From the NCBI GenBank assembly GCA_965216025.1, contig CBDCEX010000004.1:1-49940 (forward strand): a stretch of 49,940 nucleotides of DNA. Reading direction: 5' to 3'. The translations under genes and the position numbers were made by a program. The notes beneath the pieces were generated by a model. It ran no database searches, was not told the origin of the DNA, and saw nothing but the letters and a program-made list of their open reading frames with translations. The DNA comes from JADFQT01 sp965216025. Its GTDB lineage: Bacteria; Chloroflexota; Dehalococcoidia; Lucifugimonadales; UBA3495. This document shows, piece by piece, positions 22,852 to 31,141 of this stretch (its first letter is position 1; every line of letters starts with the position of its first letter).

Positions 22852-23442
22852 TTAAGCCTTGCGAGCCGCCGCCTTGCCGGGCTTGAAGCGCAGAACTTCG
22901 TCCGAGTATCTGATGCCTTTTTCCTTGTAGGCATTGGGGGGCCGTACCTTCCGGATCTGCGCCGCGAGCGCGCCGACTCTTTGCTTGTCGATACCACTCA
23001 CGTGCACTCGGTTGTTACCCTCTACCTCTAGGGTAACCCCCTCCAATGGCCGGATTTCCACCGTATGACTGAACCCAACGCTGAGAGTGATTCCATCCTC
23101 GGTCTGCTGCACTCGATAACCCACTCCCATCAGCTGCAGGGTTTTGGTGTAGCCTTCAGTAACCCCCACAATGGCGTTGGCGATGAGGCTGCGGGTCAAG
23201 CCGTGCAGCGAATGGTGAAACTTCCGCTCGGACAACCTTTCCACCAGCACCTGCTGATCGGCCATGGTAACCTTCACTAGGGGATGGTAATGTTGGGTGA
23301 GGGTTCCTCTAGGGCCCTTGACCGTCACCCCATCGTAGAGAATCTCCACTTCCACGCCGCTGGGTATGGGTATCGGCTGCCGCCCGATACGCGACAGGGT
23401 TCGGCCGGTAGTTTTCTCGTGAACTTGATTATCACCAGACAT
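22852..23442 (-). CDS. rplF: 50S ribosomal protein L6 (uL6)
   Basis: L6 sits near the sarcin-ricin loop and the factor-binding site. The 196-residue protein has two repeated domains, with SRIGRQPIPIPSGVEVEI, VKGPRGTLTQHYHPLV, and the family signature NAYKEKGIRYSDEVLRFKPGKA. About 14 residues precede the usual start (MSGDNQVHEKTTGR), and the gene overlaps the end of rpsH by 11 bp. Confidence 0.96.
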   Translation of the reverse strand: MSGDNQVHEKTTGRTLSRIGRQPIPIPSGVEVEILYDGVTVKGPRGTLTQHYHPLVKVTMADQQVLVERLSERKFHHSLHGLTRSLIANAIVGVTEGYTKTLQLMGVGYRVQQTEDGITLSVGFSHTVEIRPLEGVTLEVEGNNRVHVSGIDKQRVGALAAQIRKVRPPNAYKEKGIRYSDEVLRFKPGKAAARKA

Positions 23443-23830
23443 AACAGAGCAACTCCCCTCCGACGCCGGAACGCCACGCTTGCCGGCCGGCCATTAGCCC
23501 CTTGGAGGTAGACAGAATGGCTATCCCTATCCCGCCGTAGACCCGGGGTATTTCTCCCTTGCCAACATAAACCCGCAGCCCGGGTTTGCTGACGCGCTTC
23601 AAGCCGCTAATCACCGGCTCCCGGCTGGCTCGATAGGCGATATGCACCCGCAGGGTCGGGTGGGCGTGTCCCCGGGGCATGTCGAAGTCCCTGATGTATC
23701 CCTGCTCCTTGAGCAGCTGGGCAATGGCCAGCTTCAGCTTTGAGTGGGGCACCAAAACGGAGTCGTGTCGGGCCTGGATTCCATTACGAATCCGGGTCAG
23801 CATATCAGCTACGGGATCAGTAACCGGCAT
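23432..23830 (-). CDS. rpsH: 30S ribosomal protein S8 (uS8)
   Basis: S8 binds the central domain of 16S rRNA and regulates spc genes in enterobacteria. The 132 residues show DPVADMLTRIRNGIQARHDSV, the typical IAYRASREPVISGLKRVSKPG and RVYGGIGIAILSTSKGLMAGRQ, ending GVGGELLCYVW. It follows rpsN closely (19 bp). Confidence 0.97.
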   Translation of the reverse strand: MPVTDPVADMLTRIRNGIQARHDSVLVPHSKLKLAIAQLLKEQGYIRDFDMPRGHAHPTLRVHIAYRASREPVISGLKRVSKPGLRVYVGKGEIPRVYGGIGIAILSTSKGLMAGRQAWRSGVGGELLCYVW

Positions 23831-23849
23831 ATCTGCTGCGTCCTCCCTG

Positions 23850-24035
23850 CTACCAGCTAGCCTTGCGCACGCCGGGCAACTCGCCGTTCAAGGCCAGCTC
23901 TCGGAAGCAGATGCGACAAATACCGAAATACCGGATGTAGGCTCGCGGCCGGCCACAGCGGTTGCACCGATTGTGATAACGCCCCGGGAAGGGCGGTGTG
24001 CGCAACCACTTTTGTATCTTGGATTTCTTGGCCAA
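23850..24035 (-). CDS. rpsN: 30S ribosomal protein S14, zinc type (uS14)
   Basis: A 61-residue, type Z S14 with the zinc-binding Cys-x2-Cys ... Cys-x2-Cys set (CNRCGRPRAYIRYFGICRIC). It begins MAKKSKIQKWLRTPPFPGRY and ends FRELALNGELPGVRKASW. It joins the head of the 30S subunit late in assembly. The position between rplE and rpsH is standard. Confidence 0.97.
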   Translation of the reverse strand: MAKKSKIQKWLRTPPFPGRYHNRCNRCGRPRAYIRYFGICRICFRELALNGELPGVRKASW

Positions 24036-24057
24036 GGAGCCTCCTACCGTTTAGACG

Positions 24058-24969
24058 TCAGTCCTGACCAACGAATGGCATGCCGAACAGCTCCAATAGT
24101 CGGATGCCCTCGGCGTCATTGCTGGCGGTGGTATTTATTGTAACCTGCAAACCCCGAATCCGGTCGATCGAGTTATAGTCTATCTCCGGGAAAATTATCT
24201 GCTCCCGAATACCGATGGAGAAATTGCCCCGGCCGTCAAAACCTCGGCGGGAGATTCCCCGGAAGTCCCGAATGCGGGGCAGGGCAGTATTGACCAAGCG
24301 GTCGAGGAAGTGGTACATTCGCGCGCCCCGCAGGGTAACCGCCGTGCCGATGGGGTTGCCTTCCCGCAGTTTAAAGTTGGCGATGGATTTGCGCGCCCGG
24401 GTGATGATGGGCTTCTGACCGCTGATGGTCGCCAGGTCTTGGGTGGCGGCCTCCATTGCTCGACCGTTGGTTAGCGCCTCTCCCAGACCAATGTTCAGCG
24501 TAATTTTTTGGAGCCGGGGTACTCTCATGGTGTTGCTGTATCCAAACTCACTCATCATGGCCGGGATGATATCGCTGCGGTAAGTCCCCAGCAAACGGGG
24601 CGCCGGCGGCGCATCGGCCACCTCGGGAGGTTCCTCCACGGCTGCGGCGGCCCGGCGGGTCCGCGGAGCCCGCTGTCGCCGGGCGAGCGCGGGCGTCTCG
24701 GGCGCGGATTCCTGCTCTGCCGGCTGCTCGCTGCTCCCTGACTCAGTAGTCTCAGCGGCCTCGGGAGCGGGTTCCGGCTCTGCCGGCTGCTCGCTGCTCC
24801 CTGACTCAGCAGCCTCGGTAGTTCGCCGGCGCTGTCGGCGGGCGGGAGCGGGAGCCTCGGGAGCCGATTCCAGCTCCGCCGGCTGCTCGCTGCTCCCTGA
24901 CTCAGTAGTCTCAGCAGCGTCGGGAGCCGATTCGTTGGCTGCTGACGGATCACTGTCTGGCATCGTCAA
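24058..24969 (-). CDS. rplE: 50S ribosomal protein L5 (uL5) with a long repeat-rich N-terminal extension
   Basis: L5 binds 5S rRNA and bridges to S13. The conserved core begins near residue 125 (RLLGTYRSDIIPAMMSEFGYSN) and continues with VPRLQKITLNIGLGEALTNG, ISGQKPIITRARKSIANFKL, GARMYHFLDRLVNTALPRI and FPEIDYNSIDRIRGLQVTIN; it ends like normal L5. The first 120 residues are low-complexity, with three copies of ESGSSEQPAE followed by Ala/Pro/Glu and Arg-rich blocks (RRQRRR, RRQRAPRTRR). The frame is open without interruption from the ATG at 24969, which overlaps the end of rplX by 20 bp. No start codon fits the conserved N-terminus more closely, so I take the extension as translated. Its role is unknown. 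Confidence 0.93.
   Translation of the reverse strand: MTMPDSDPSAANESAPDAAETTESGSSEQPAELESAPEAPAPARRQRRRTTEAAESGSSEQPAEPEPAPEAAETTESGSSEQPAEQESAPETPALARRQRAPRTRRAAAAVEEPPEVADAPPAPRLLGTYRSDIIPAMMSEFGYSNTMRVPRLQKITLNIGLGEALTNGRAMEAATQDLATISGQKPIITRARKSIANFKLREGNPIGTAVTLRGARMYHFLDRLVNTALPRIRDFRGISRRGFDGRGNFSIGIREQIIFPEIDYNSIDRIRGLQVTINTTASNDAEGIRLLELFGMPFVGQD
24713..24924. repeat. Imperfect coding repeats in the L5 extension
   Basis: A segment containing GCCGGCTGCTCGCTGCTCCC followed by TGACTCAG occurs three times (starting near 24719, 24782 and 24878). They encode ESGSSEQPAE on the minus strand. Spacing between copies preserves the reading frame. Confidence 0.8.
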
Positions 24970-25273
24970 TCACTTCCTGGCATTTGGGACAAGACCTCAC
25001 CCGATTGCCCGTTTCCAGCTTGGTTATGTGAGGCCTGGTTGGCTTGCTGCACTTGTTGCAAATTAACATCACGTTGGAAACATGGATGGGAGCTTCCTGT
25101 TGGATGCGTCCCGACTGTCTTATACCTGGTCGCGCCTTGACGTGGCGGGTAATCATGTTGACCCCCTCCACTACAACCCGCTGGTTGTCGGTCATTTGGC
25201 GGTTTACCAGGCCGGTCTTCCCCTTATCTTTACCGGCTATGACCAATACATTGTCGCCCCGCCGGATGCTCAC
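24950..25273 (-). CDS. rplX: 50S ribosomal protein L24 (uL24)
   Basis: L24 starts 50S assembly. The 107 residues begin with a KOW motif, MSIRRGDNVLVIAGKDKGKTG, then VVVEGVNMITRHVKAR, EAPIHVSNVMLICNKCSKPTR and a second Cys pair (SCPKC). It starts with GTG at 25273, one base overlapping the rplN stop (TAGTG), and ends inside rplE. Confidence 0.96.
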   Translation of the reverse strand: MSIRRGDNVLVIAGKDKGKTGLVNRQMTDNQRVVVEGVNMITRHVKARPGIRQSGRIQQEAPIHVSNVMLICNKCSKPTRPHITKLETGNRVRSCPKCQEVIDDARQ

Positions 25274-25641
25274 TACACCACCTCCGGGGCCAGGGAAACG
25301 ATCCTCATGAACCCCTTTTCCCTTAGCTCCCGGGCCACCGGCCCGAAAATACGGGTTCCTCGAGGCAGGCGGTTTTCCTGAATGATTACCGCCGCGTTGT
25401 CGTCAAACTTGATGTAGGTTCCGTCCGGCCTCAGCAGCCCTTGGGCCTGCCTTACTACTACCGCCCGAACCACCTGACCCTTGCGGATGGGGGAGTTGGG
25501 CGCCGCCTCCCGAACGTTGCAGACGATGATGTCTCCCACCTGGGCGAACTTGCGCTTGCCGCTGCCCGGAATATTGATCAAGCGGATACGCTTGGCGCCG
25601 CTGTTGTCGGCCACGGTAAGCCGGGTGTAGGTCTGGATCAT
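25273..25641 (-). CDS. rplN: 50S ribosomal protein L14 (uL14)
   Basis: L14 forms a bridge to the 30S subunit. The 122-residue protein reads MIQTYTRLTVADNSGAKRIR, VGDIIVCNVREAAPNSPIRKG, VVRAVVVRQAQGLLRPDG and RIFGPVARELREKGFMRIVSLAPEVV, a full-length match. Its ATG overlaps the rpsQ stop as ATGA. Confidence 0.97.
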   Translation of the reverse strand: MIQTYTRLTVADNSGAKRIRLINIPGSGKRKFAQVGDIIVCNVREAAPNSPIRKGQVVRAVVVRQAQGLLRPDGTYIKFDDNAAVIIQENRLPRGTRIFGPVARELREKGFMRIVSLAPEVV

Positions 25642-26126
25642 TCTTTCGGTTCCTCTTGCCCAGAATCCGTCGCCCCAGTTTCCGGCTCTTCTAGCGCCGC
25701 TTCGCCGGATTCATCTGCTTCGGCGGCGGCCGTTTCCGGAGTGGTTTCCTGGGCTGTCTCTGGTGCCTCTTCCCCAGTTTCCAGCGCCTCTACCGCCGCT
25801 CCGCCGGATTCACCTGCTTCGGCGATGGCCGTATCGATGTCGGTTTCCAACTCGATGGGGCGAACATCCGCTACCTGCCGGCGCTGCAAGATTTCCAGCA
25901 GGCGCCAGTGCTTGGTCTTGGATATGGGACGGGTCTCCTGAATACGGACCGTGTCGCCAACCTGGCATTGGTTTTCCGGATCGTGGATGTAAAACCGGGC
26001 TACCCGGCGCATCTGCTTGCGGTACAGCCGGTGTCGTTGCTTCCAGACCATTTCCACCACGGCCGTTCGGTCCATGCGAGTACCCACCACCGACCCAACC
26101 CGAATCTTGCGCATCTGTTTCGCCAT
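25638..26126 (-). CDS. rpsQ: 30S ribosomal protein S17 (uS17) with acidic C-terminal extension
   Basis: S17 binds the 5' domain of 16S rRNA. The core occupies about residues 1-85 (MRKIRVGSVVGTRMDRTAVV, RRVARFYIHDPENQCQVGDTV, RIQETRPISKTKHWRLLEIL). A further 75 residues are very rich in Glu and Ala (EAGESGGAAVEALETGEE, ETTPETAAAEADESGEAALE), double the family's usual length. Two copies of a DNA segment encode the EADESGEAA and EAGESGGAA blocks, so the tail grew by duplication. The frame is uninterrupted and ends with TGA overlapping the rplN start. Confidence 0.95.
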   Translation of the reverse strand: MAKQMRKIRVGSVVGTRMDRTAVVEMVWKQRHRLYRKQMRRVARFYIHDPENQCQVGDTVRIQETRPISKTKHWRLLEILQRRQVADVRPIELETDIDTAIAEAGESGGAAVEALETGEEAPETAQETTPETAAAEADESGEAALEEPETGATDSGQEEPKE

Positions 26127-26128
26127 GC

Positions 26129-26326
26129 CTAACTCCCGACTCCGGCGCGTTCCCGAATCACGGTTTTAAAACGGGCGATATCCCGGCGAGTCTTTTGGGG
26201 CATGTTGGTGTCGATTAGTTGGTTGGTGGCGGCCCGAAATCTAAGATTCATCAGCTCCCGATAAGAATTGGTCAACTCTTCTTCCAACTGTTGGTCGGTC
26301 ATGTCCCGCATTTCGTGGATCTGCAT
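26129..26326 (-). CDS. rpmC: 50S ribosomal protein L29 (uL29)
   Basis: L29 lies at the tunnel exit beside L23. The 65 residues include IHEMRDMTDQQLEEELTNSY, RELMNLRFRAATNQLIDTNM and RRDIARFKTVIRERAG, the two-helix family pattern. It is between rplP and rpsQ as usual. Confidence 0.96.
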   Translation of the reverse strand: MQIHEMRDMTDQQLEEELTNSYRELMNLRFRAATNQLIDTNMPQKTRRDIARFKTVIRERAGVGS

Positions 26327-26333
26327 TAGAGCC

Positions 26334-26751
26334 TTACCCGGTTACGGCCGCCGCCAGACGGTCCCGATGCACGGTTTTGGTGGGGATGGGCAGTTTATAG
26401 GAGGCGAGACGCAAAGCCGCCCGCGCCTGTTCAGGGGTAACTCCACCCACCTCAAAAAGGATACGGCCGGGTTTGATCACAGCCACCCAATGGTCATTGG
26501 CGGCCTTGCCGCCGCCCATCCGCACCTCGGCCGGCTTTTTGCTCACCGGCTTGTCCGGAAAGACCCGTATCCAAACCTGGCCGCCGCGCTGCAGGTGGCG
26601 GGTGATGGCGACTCGAGCCGACTCAATTTGCCGGGCGGTAATCCAATCACAGGCCAAGGCCTTCAAGCCAAACTCGCCAAAGTCCACGCTGTTGCCGGTG
26701 GTAGCTTTCCCCATGCGCCGTCCCCGGAAACTTTTGCGGTACTTGGTACGC

Positions 26752-26765
<14 letters not shown>
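26334..26765 (-). CDS. rplP: 50S ribosomal protein L16 (uL16)
   Basis: L16 contacts the A-site tRNA elbow. The 143 residues begin MLQPKRTKYRKSFRGRRMGK and include FGLKALACDWITARQIESAR, GGQVWIRVFPDKPVSKKPAEVRMGGGKA (split domain), and VAVIKPGRILFEVGGVTPEQA. The ATG at 26765 overlaps the rpsC end by 14 bp. Confidence 0.97.
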
Positions 26766-27528
<763 letters not shown>

Positions 27529-27531
27529 GGC

Positions 27532-27882
27532 TTAAAACTCCTCCGGGTTAGCCTGATCTACTACCACGGTGATGTGGCAGGCCTGCTTGGTAATGCGCCC
27601 GATACGACCCCTGGCCCGGGGCCGGAACCGCTTCAGGGGACGGGCTTGGTCGGCGGTAATCCGGACGATCTTCAAGTCGTCCCGGTCCATAAACATGTTG
27701 TTCTCGGCGTTGGAGGCGGCGGAATGCACTGTTTTATACACTTGCTTGGCCCAGGGTGAGGTAAGCAGGCTTAGCATGTTAAGAGCGTCGGTGACCGACT
27801 GGCCCCTTACCAGGTCTAGAATGGGCTTTATCCGCTTGGGAGAAGCCCCGATTTGTTTGGCTACGGCTTGAACCTGTGGCAT
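27532..27882 (-). CDS. rplV: 50S ribosomal protein L22 (uL22)
   Basis: L22 lines the peptide exit tunnel. The 116 residues include AVAKQIGASPKRIKPILDLV, RGQSVTDALNMLSLLTSPWA and the tunnel hairpin VRITADQARPLKRFRPRARGRIGRI region. It has the standard length and follows rpsS by 4 bp. Confidence 0.96.
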   Translation of the reverse strand: MPQVQAVAKQIGASPKRIKPILDLVRGQSVTDALNMLSLLTSPWAKQVYKTVHSAASNAENNMFMDRDDLKIVRITADQARPLKRFRPRARGRIGRITKQACHITVVVDQANPEEF

Positions 27883-27886
27883 ATTC

Positions 27887-28171
27887 TTACCTGACTCGAC
27901 TGGTGCGCTCGGAACGGGATACGTGGCCCCGGTAGGTTCGAGTGGGCGCGAATTCCCCCAGCCGGTGGCCCACCATGTTCTCGGTAACGAACACCGGTAT
28001 GTGCCGGCGGCCGTCGTGGACCCCCAAGGTCAACCCCACCATCTCGGGCATGATCATCGACGCCCGGGACCAGGTTCGTATCACCGTCTGGGCGCCGGAG
28101 CGCTGCACGGCCTCGACCTTCTTCATTAGCTTGGGATGGACGTAGGGTCCCTTCTTTACCGACCTAGACAT
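27887..28171 (-). CDS. rpsS: 30S ribosomal protein S19 (uS19)
   Basis: S19 pairs with S13 in the 30S head. The 94 residues match: MSRSVKKGPYVHPKLMKKVE, VIRTWSRASMIMPEMVGLTLGV region, VFVTENMVGHRLGEFAPTRTYRGH and a basic tail. A 29-bp spacer follows rplB. Confidence 0.97.
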   Translation of the reverse strand: MSRSVKKGPYVHPKLMKKVEAVQRSGAQTVIRTWSRASMIMPEMVGLTLGVHDGRRHIPVFVTENMVGHRLGEFAPTRTYRGHVSRSERTSRVR

Positions 28172-28200
28172 AAATTCCTAAACATATATTACGTTCGCCA

Positions 28201-29031
28201 CTATCGCTTTCTTCTGGCCCGCACTACCAGCGTATTGGGTTTCTTCTTCCGGCGGGTCTTGTGTCCCAGGGTTGGCTGTCCCCAGGGAGATTTGGGTCCC
28301 GGCATGCCTATCGGCGAACGGCCCTCACCGCCGCCGTGGGGGTGGTCAACTGGATTCATGGCCACGCCGCGAACCTTGGGACGCCGTCCCAGGTGGCGCT
28401 TGGCGCCGGCCTTGCCCAGGCTCTCGTTCTTGTGGTCCGGGTTGGACAGCTGCCCAATGCTGGCCCGGCAGCTAAGCAACACCCGGCGCATTTCACCCGA
28501 GGGCAGACGCAGCAGCACGTGCTCCCCTTCGCGGGACAGCACTTGCGCTCCCGCTCCGGCGCTGCGCACCATCTGTCCGCCCCGGTCGGGGGTCAGCTCC
28601 ACGTTGTGCACTACGGTGCCGGTGGGTATGTTGCGCAGGCGGAGGGAGTTCCCGGGACTGATTTCCGCATCCGGCCCGGCTTGCACCCAGTTGCCCACGG
28701 TCAGCGCATGGGGGGCCAGGATATAGCTCTTTTCCCCGTCGGCATAGAAGATCAATGCGATGCGGGTGGTTCGGTTGGGGTCGTATTCGATGGAAACTAC
28801 CCGACCGGGCACGCCTTCTTTACGGCGCTTGAAATCGATCTGCCGGTACATCCTTTTGGGTCCGCCGCCCCGGCTGCGGGTGGTGACCCGCCCCCGGTTA
28901 TTGCGGCCGCCCCGCTTCGATAAGCTGGTGAGAAGGGATTTTTCCGGCTTCTTGCGGGTGACCTCCTCAAAGGAAGGCCGGACCGCGTTTCTGGTGCCCG
29001 GTGTGACCGGACGCAAGTTTTTTAATGGCAT
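28201..29031 (-). CDS. rplB: 50S ribosomal protein L2 (uL2)
   Basis: L2 supports the peptidyl transferase centre. The 276 residues include GRNNRGRVTTRSRGGGPKRM, VPGRVVSIEYDPNRTTRIAL, LRNIPTGTVVHNVELTPDRG, VRGVAMNPVDHPHGGGEGRS with the conserved catalytic-region His, and the basic C-terminus GHKTRRKKKPNTLVVRARRKR. The length is normal, as is its position after rplW. Confidence 0.97.
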   Translation of the reverse strand: MPLKNLRPVTPGTRNAVRPSFEEVTRKKPEKSLLTSLSKRGGRNNRGRVTTRSRGGGPKRMYRQIDFKRRKEGVPGRVVSIEYDPNRTTRIALIFYADGEKSYILAPHALTVGNWVQAGPDAEISPGNSLRLRNIPTGTVVHNVELTPDRGGQMVRSAGAGAQVLSREGEHVLLRLPSGEMRRVLLSCRASIGQLSNPDHKNESLGKAGAKRHLGRRPKVRGVAMNPVDHPHGGGEGRSPIGMPGPKSPWGQPTLGHKTRRKKKPNTLVVRARRKR

Positions 29032-29064
29032 AGCTGTCTTCCTAGTTACCTATCACCGGGCACC

Positions 29065-29349
29065 CTATAGCCCTTCTATCAGGTTAATCCGATCTCCGGG
29101 CTTCAGGGTTATTACCGCCTTCTTGATGTCCGGCATCTTCTTGACCCGCTGTCCGTAGCGCTTCCGCTTCCCGTGCAGCTTGGTAATGTTAACACCATAG
29201 ACTGTTACATCAAAGTTTTTTTCGATGGCTTCCTTGACCTGCGCTTTATTGGCCTTCAAGGCCACCTGGAAGGTGTAGCGCCCGGACTCTTGGAGCAAGG
29301 TGCTCTTTTCCGTGATGGTTGGTTTGAGGAGCACTTGATGAATATTCAT
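29065..29349 (-). CDS. rplW: 50S ribosomal protein L23 (uL23)
   Basis: L23 is the tunnel-exit docking site for trigger factor and SRP. The 94 residues read MNIHQVLLKPTITEKSTLLQ, then the KANKAQVKEAIEKNFDVTVYGVN segment, then KLHGKRKRYGQRVKKMPDIK and VITLKPGDRINLIEGL, a complete L23. The ATG at 29349 has GGGGAG about 9 nt upstream, so it can be translated independently. However, in the present sequence no stop separates it from rplD, so an L4-L23 fusion should also be made. The classical ATGA overlap is still visible here in a different frame. Confidence 0.9.
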   Translation of the reverse strand: MNIHQVLLKPTITEKSTLLQESGRYTFQVALKANKAQVKEAIEKNFDVTVYGVNITKLHGKRKRYGQRVKKMPDIKKAVITLKPGDRINLIEGL

Positions 29350-30162
29350 TCCGCTGACTCCCCTTCCGGCGGCTCCGCTTCGGGCCGCTTCGGGTGCCTC
29401 CACTTCTGGTGTGGCGGTTCTGCGGCGCCGGCGCGGCGGCGCCGGAACAGCCTCGCTGCTTACACTCTCGGCCGCCGGCGCTCCGGCAGCCACCAAGGCC
29501 AATTCGGCTTGAGCCAATCGGCGCTGTCGATGACTCAAGGGGGCGGCCCACATCTCCTCCAGCTTACGCGCGGCGTCTACCGTCATGACCACGGTTTGGC
29601 GGCTGAGCAGGTCGTTGGCGTTCAGCAGGTTAACCGGAGTAGTCCAGACTTTGGGCAGGTTGTGACCGGCTCGAAAGACCATTTCCTGGGAATCGACGGT
29701 GATTATGATGGCCGAACCGGAGATTCCCAGGTTGCCCAATAGGGTGGTCATCGACCGGGTCCTGCCATCCAGGGTATCCAGGCTGTCCAAACAAATGAGA
29801 TTGCCCTGGCGGACCCTCTCGGACAGGGCGCATTTCAACGCCTGGCGGCGCATCCTGCGGGGAAGGTCCCTCCGGTAATCCCTGGGATGAGGCCCGAACA
29901 CCACGCCGCCGTGGCGCCACTGGGGAGACCGAATGCTCCCTTGGCGAGCCCGACCGGTGTGCTTTTGGATCCAGGGTTTACGACCACCTCCCGATACCTG
30001 GGCCCGAGTTTTGGTGTCGGCGGTCCCCTGCCGCTTGTTGCCCTGGTAAATGACCAGAGCCTGGTGCAGCAAAGTTGGATTCATAGGAACACCGAAAACC
30101 GCGTCGGCCAACTCAATGGTACCAGCGGAGGCTCCCTGTTGATTTATGACTGGATACTCCAT
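29065..30162 (-). CDS. rplD: 50S ribosomal protein L4 (uL4), reading through into L23
   Basis: L4 binds domain I of 23S rRNA and reaches the exit tunnel. Residues 1 to about 210 are a standard L4: NPTLLHQALVIYQGNKRQGT, TRAQVSGGGRKPWIQKHTGR, ARQGSIRSPQWRHGGVVFGP, LNANDLLSRQTVVMTVDAARKLEE. Residues about 215-271 are a low-complexity tail with PRRRRRTATPEVEAPEAA. The frame then enters rplW at residue 272 with no stop, giving 365 residues. A 10-bp tandem duplication (29375-29394) lies in the tail. With one copy the tail would read VEAPEAEPPEGESAE and stop at a TGA (29346-29348) that overlaps the rplW ATG. The fusion is therefore probably a recent frameshift. Confidence 0.92.
   Translation of the reverse strand: MEYPVINQQGASAGTIELADAVFGVPMNPTLLHQALVIYQGNKRQGTADTKTRAQVSGGGRKPWIQKHTGRARQGSIRSPQWRHGGVVFGPHPRDYRRDLPRRMRRQALKCALSERVRQGNLICLDSLDTLDGRTRSMTTLLGNLGISGSAIIITVDSQEMVFRAGHNLPKVWTTPVNLLNANDLLSRQTVVMTVDAARKLEEMWAAPLSHRQRRLAQAELALVAAGAPAAESVSSEAVPAPPRRRRRTATPEVEAPEAARSGAAGRGVSGMNIHQVLLKPTITEKSTLLQESGRYTFQVALKANKAQVKEAIEKNFDVTVYGVNITKLHGKRKRYGQRVKKMPDIKKAVITLKPGDRINLIEGL
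29375..29394. repeat. 10-bp exact tandem duplication in the rplD tail
   Basis: CCGCTTCGGG occurs at 29375-29384 and 29385-29394. It shifts the frame of the L4 tail and removes the in-frame stop that would otherwise overlap the rplW start codon. Confidence 0.9.
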
Positions 30163-30178
30163 AAAACTCGACTCTGGG

Positions 30179-30793
30179 TTATCCCTTCTTTCTAATCAGC
30201 AGCAGGCCATTGGGCGCACCCGGTACGGCGCCCTTGACCAACAGAAGATTCCGCTCGGGGTCAACCCGCACTATCTCCAAATTTTTAACCGTCACCCGCT
30301 GGTTGCCCATGTGACCGGCCATTTTCATGCCCTTGTATACCTTGCCCGGCGTGGTCCCGCCACCGATGGAGCCCGGGGCTCGAGCCCGGTCGGACTGGCC
30401 GTGGGTGCGGGGTCCGCCGTGAAAGCCATGCCTCTTCATGACCCCGGCAAATCCGCGGCCCTTGCTTTTGCCGATGATGTCAACCTTTTCGCCTTCCTGG
30501 AAGATATCCAGCCCGATTCGCTGCCCTACCTCAAACTCGGTTGGGTCGTCGGCCTGGACTTCTCGCAGATGCCGGCTGGGCGTGCTGCTCTTCAAATGAC
30601 CGGCCCGGGGCTTGTTCAGTTTTTTGATCGCGCCAAATCCCAGCTGGACCGCTGCATAGCCGTCGCTGTCTTGGGTCTTGATCTGGGTCACCGAACAGGG
30701 GCCGGCCTCGATCACGGTTACCGGCACCACTCGCCCATCCTCCCGGAATATCTGGCTCATGCCGACTTTCTTGCCCAGAAATCCTCGCAGCAT
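30179..30793 (-). CDS. rplC: 50S ribosomal protein L3 (uL3)
   Basis: L3 is an initiator of 50S assembly near the peptidyl transferase centre. The 204 residues begin MLRGFLGKKVGMSQIFREDG and include VTVIEAGPCSVTQIKTQDSD, VDIIGKSKGRGFAGVMKRHG, FHGGPRTHGQSDRARAPGSI and KMAGHMGNQRVTVKNLEIV. Standard length; 16 bp upstream of rplD and 9 bp after rpsJ. Confidence 0.97.
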   Translation of the reverse strand: MLRGFLGKKVGMSQIFREDGRVVPVTVIEAGPCSVTQIKTQDSDGYAAVQLGFGAIKKLNKPRAGHLKSSTPSRHLREVQADDPTEFEVGQRIGLDIFQEGEKVDIIGKSKGRGFAGVMKRHGFHGGPRTHGQSDRARAPGSIGGGTTPGKVYKGMKMAGHMGNQRVTVKNLEIVRVDPERNLLLVKGAVPGAPNGLLLIRKKG

Positions 30794-30802
30794 GATTCGT
30801 CT

Positions 30803-31114
30803 CTACAGTTTTATCGAGATGTCGACGCCCGCCGGCAGGTTCAGCCGGGTTAGGGAGTCGATGGTTTTGGATGTGGGGTCGAGAATATCCACCAGACGCT
30901 TGTGGGTTCGAATCTCGAAGTGCTCCCGAGAATCCTTGTCCACATGGGGACCGCGAATGACACAGAACCGGCGGATGTGGGTGGGCAGTGGCACCGGACC
31001 GGCGATGCGGGCTCCGGTACGCTCGGCCGTTTCCACTATCTGCTCGGTGGAAAGGTCCAGCATTTTATGGTCGAACGCTTTGAGGGTGATCCTTACTTTT
31101 TGCCTGGTTACCAT
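30803..31114 (-). CDS. rpsJ: 30S ribosomal protein S10 (uS10)
   Basis: S10 is a head protein of the 30S subunit and, as NusE, a transcription antitermination factor. The 103 residues include QKVRITLKAFDHKMLDLSTE, GARIAGPVPLPTHIRRFCVI, RGPHVDKDSREHFEIRTHKR and LNLPAGVDISIKL. It follows fusA by 27 bp; the tuf gene that normally stands between fusA and rpsJ is absent. Confidence 0.97.
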   Translation of the reverse strand: MVTRQKVRITLKAFDHKMLDLSTEQIVETAERTGARIAGPVPLPTHIRRFCVIRGPHVDKDSREHFEIRTHKRLVDILDPTSKTIDSLTRLNLPAGVDISIKL

Positions 31115-31141
31115 AAACCGTAAACTCTCTATTAAAGGTTG

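Noticed and set aside
24713..24924. Regular repeats in rplE as a CRISPR array
   Set aside because: The copies are imperfect, in frame with L5, and their intervals are themselves repetitive coding sequence.
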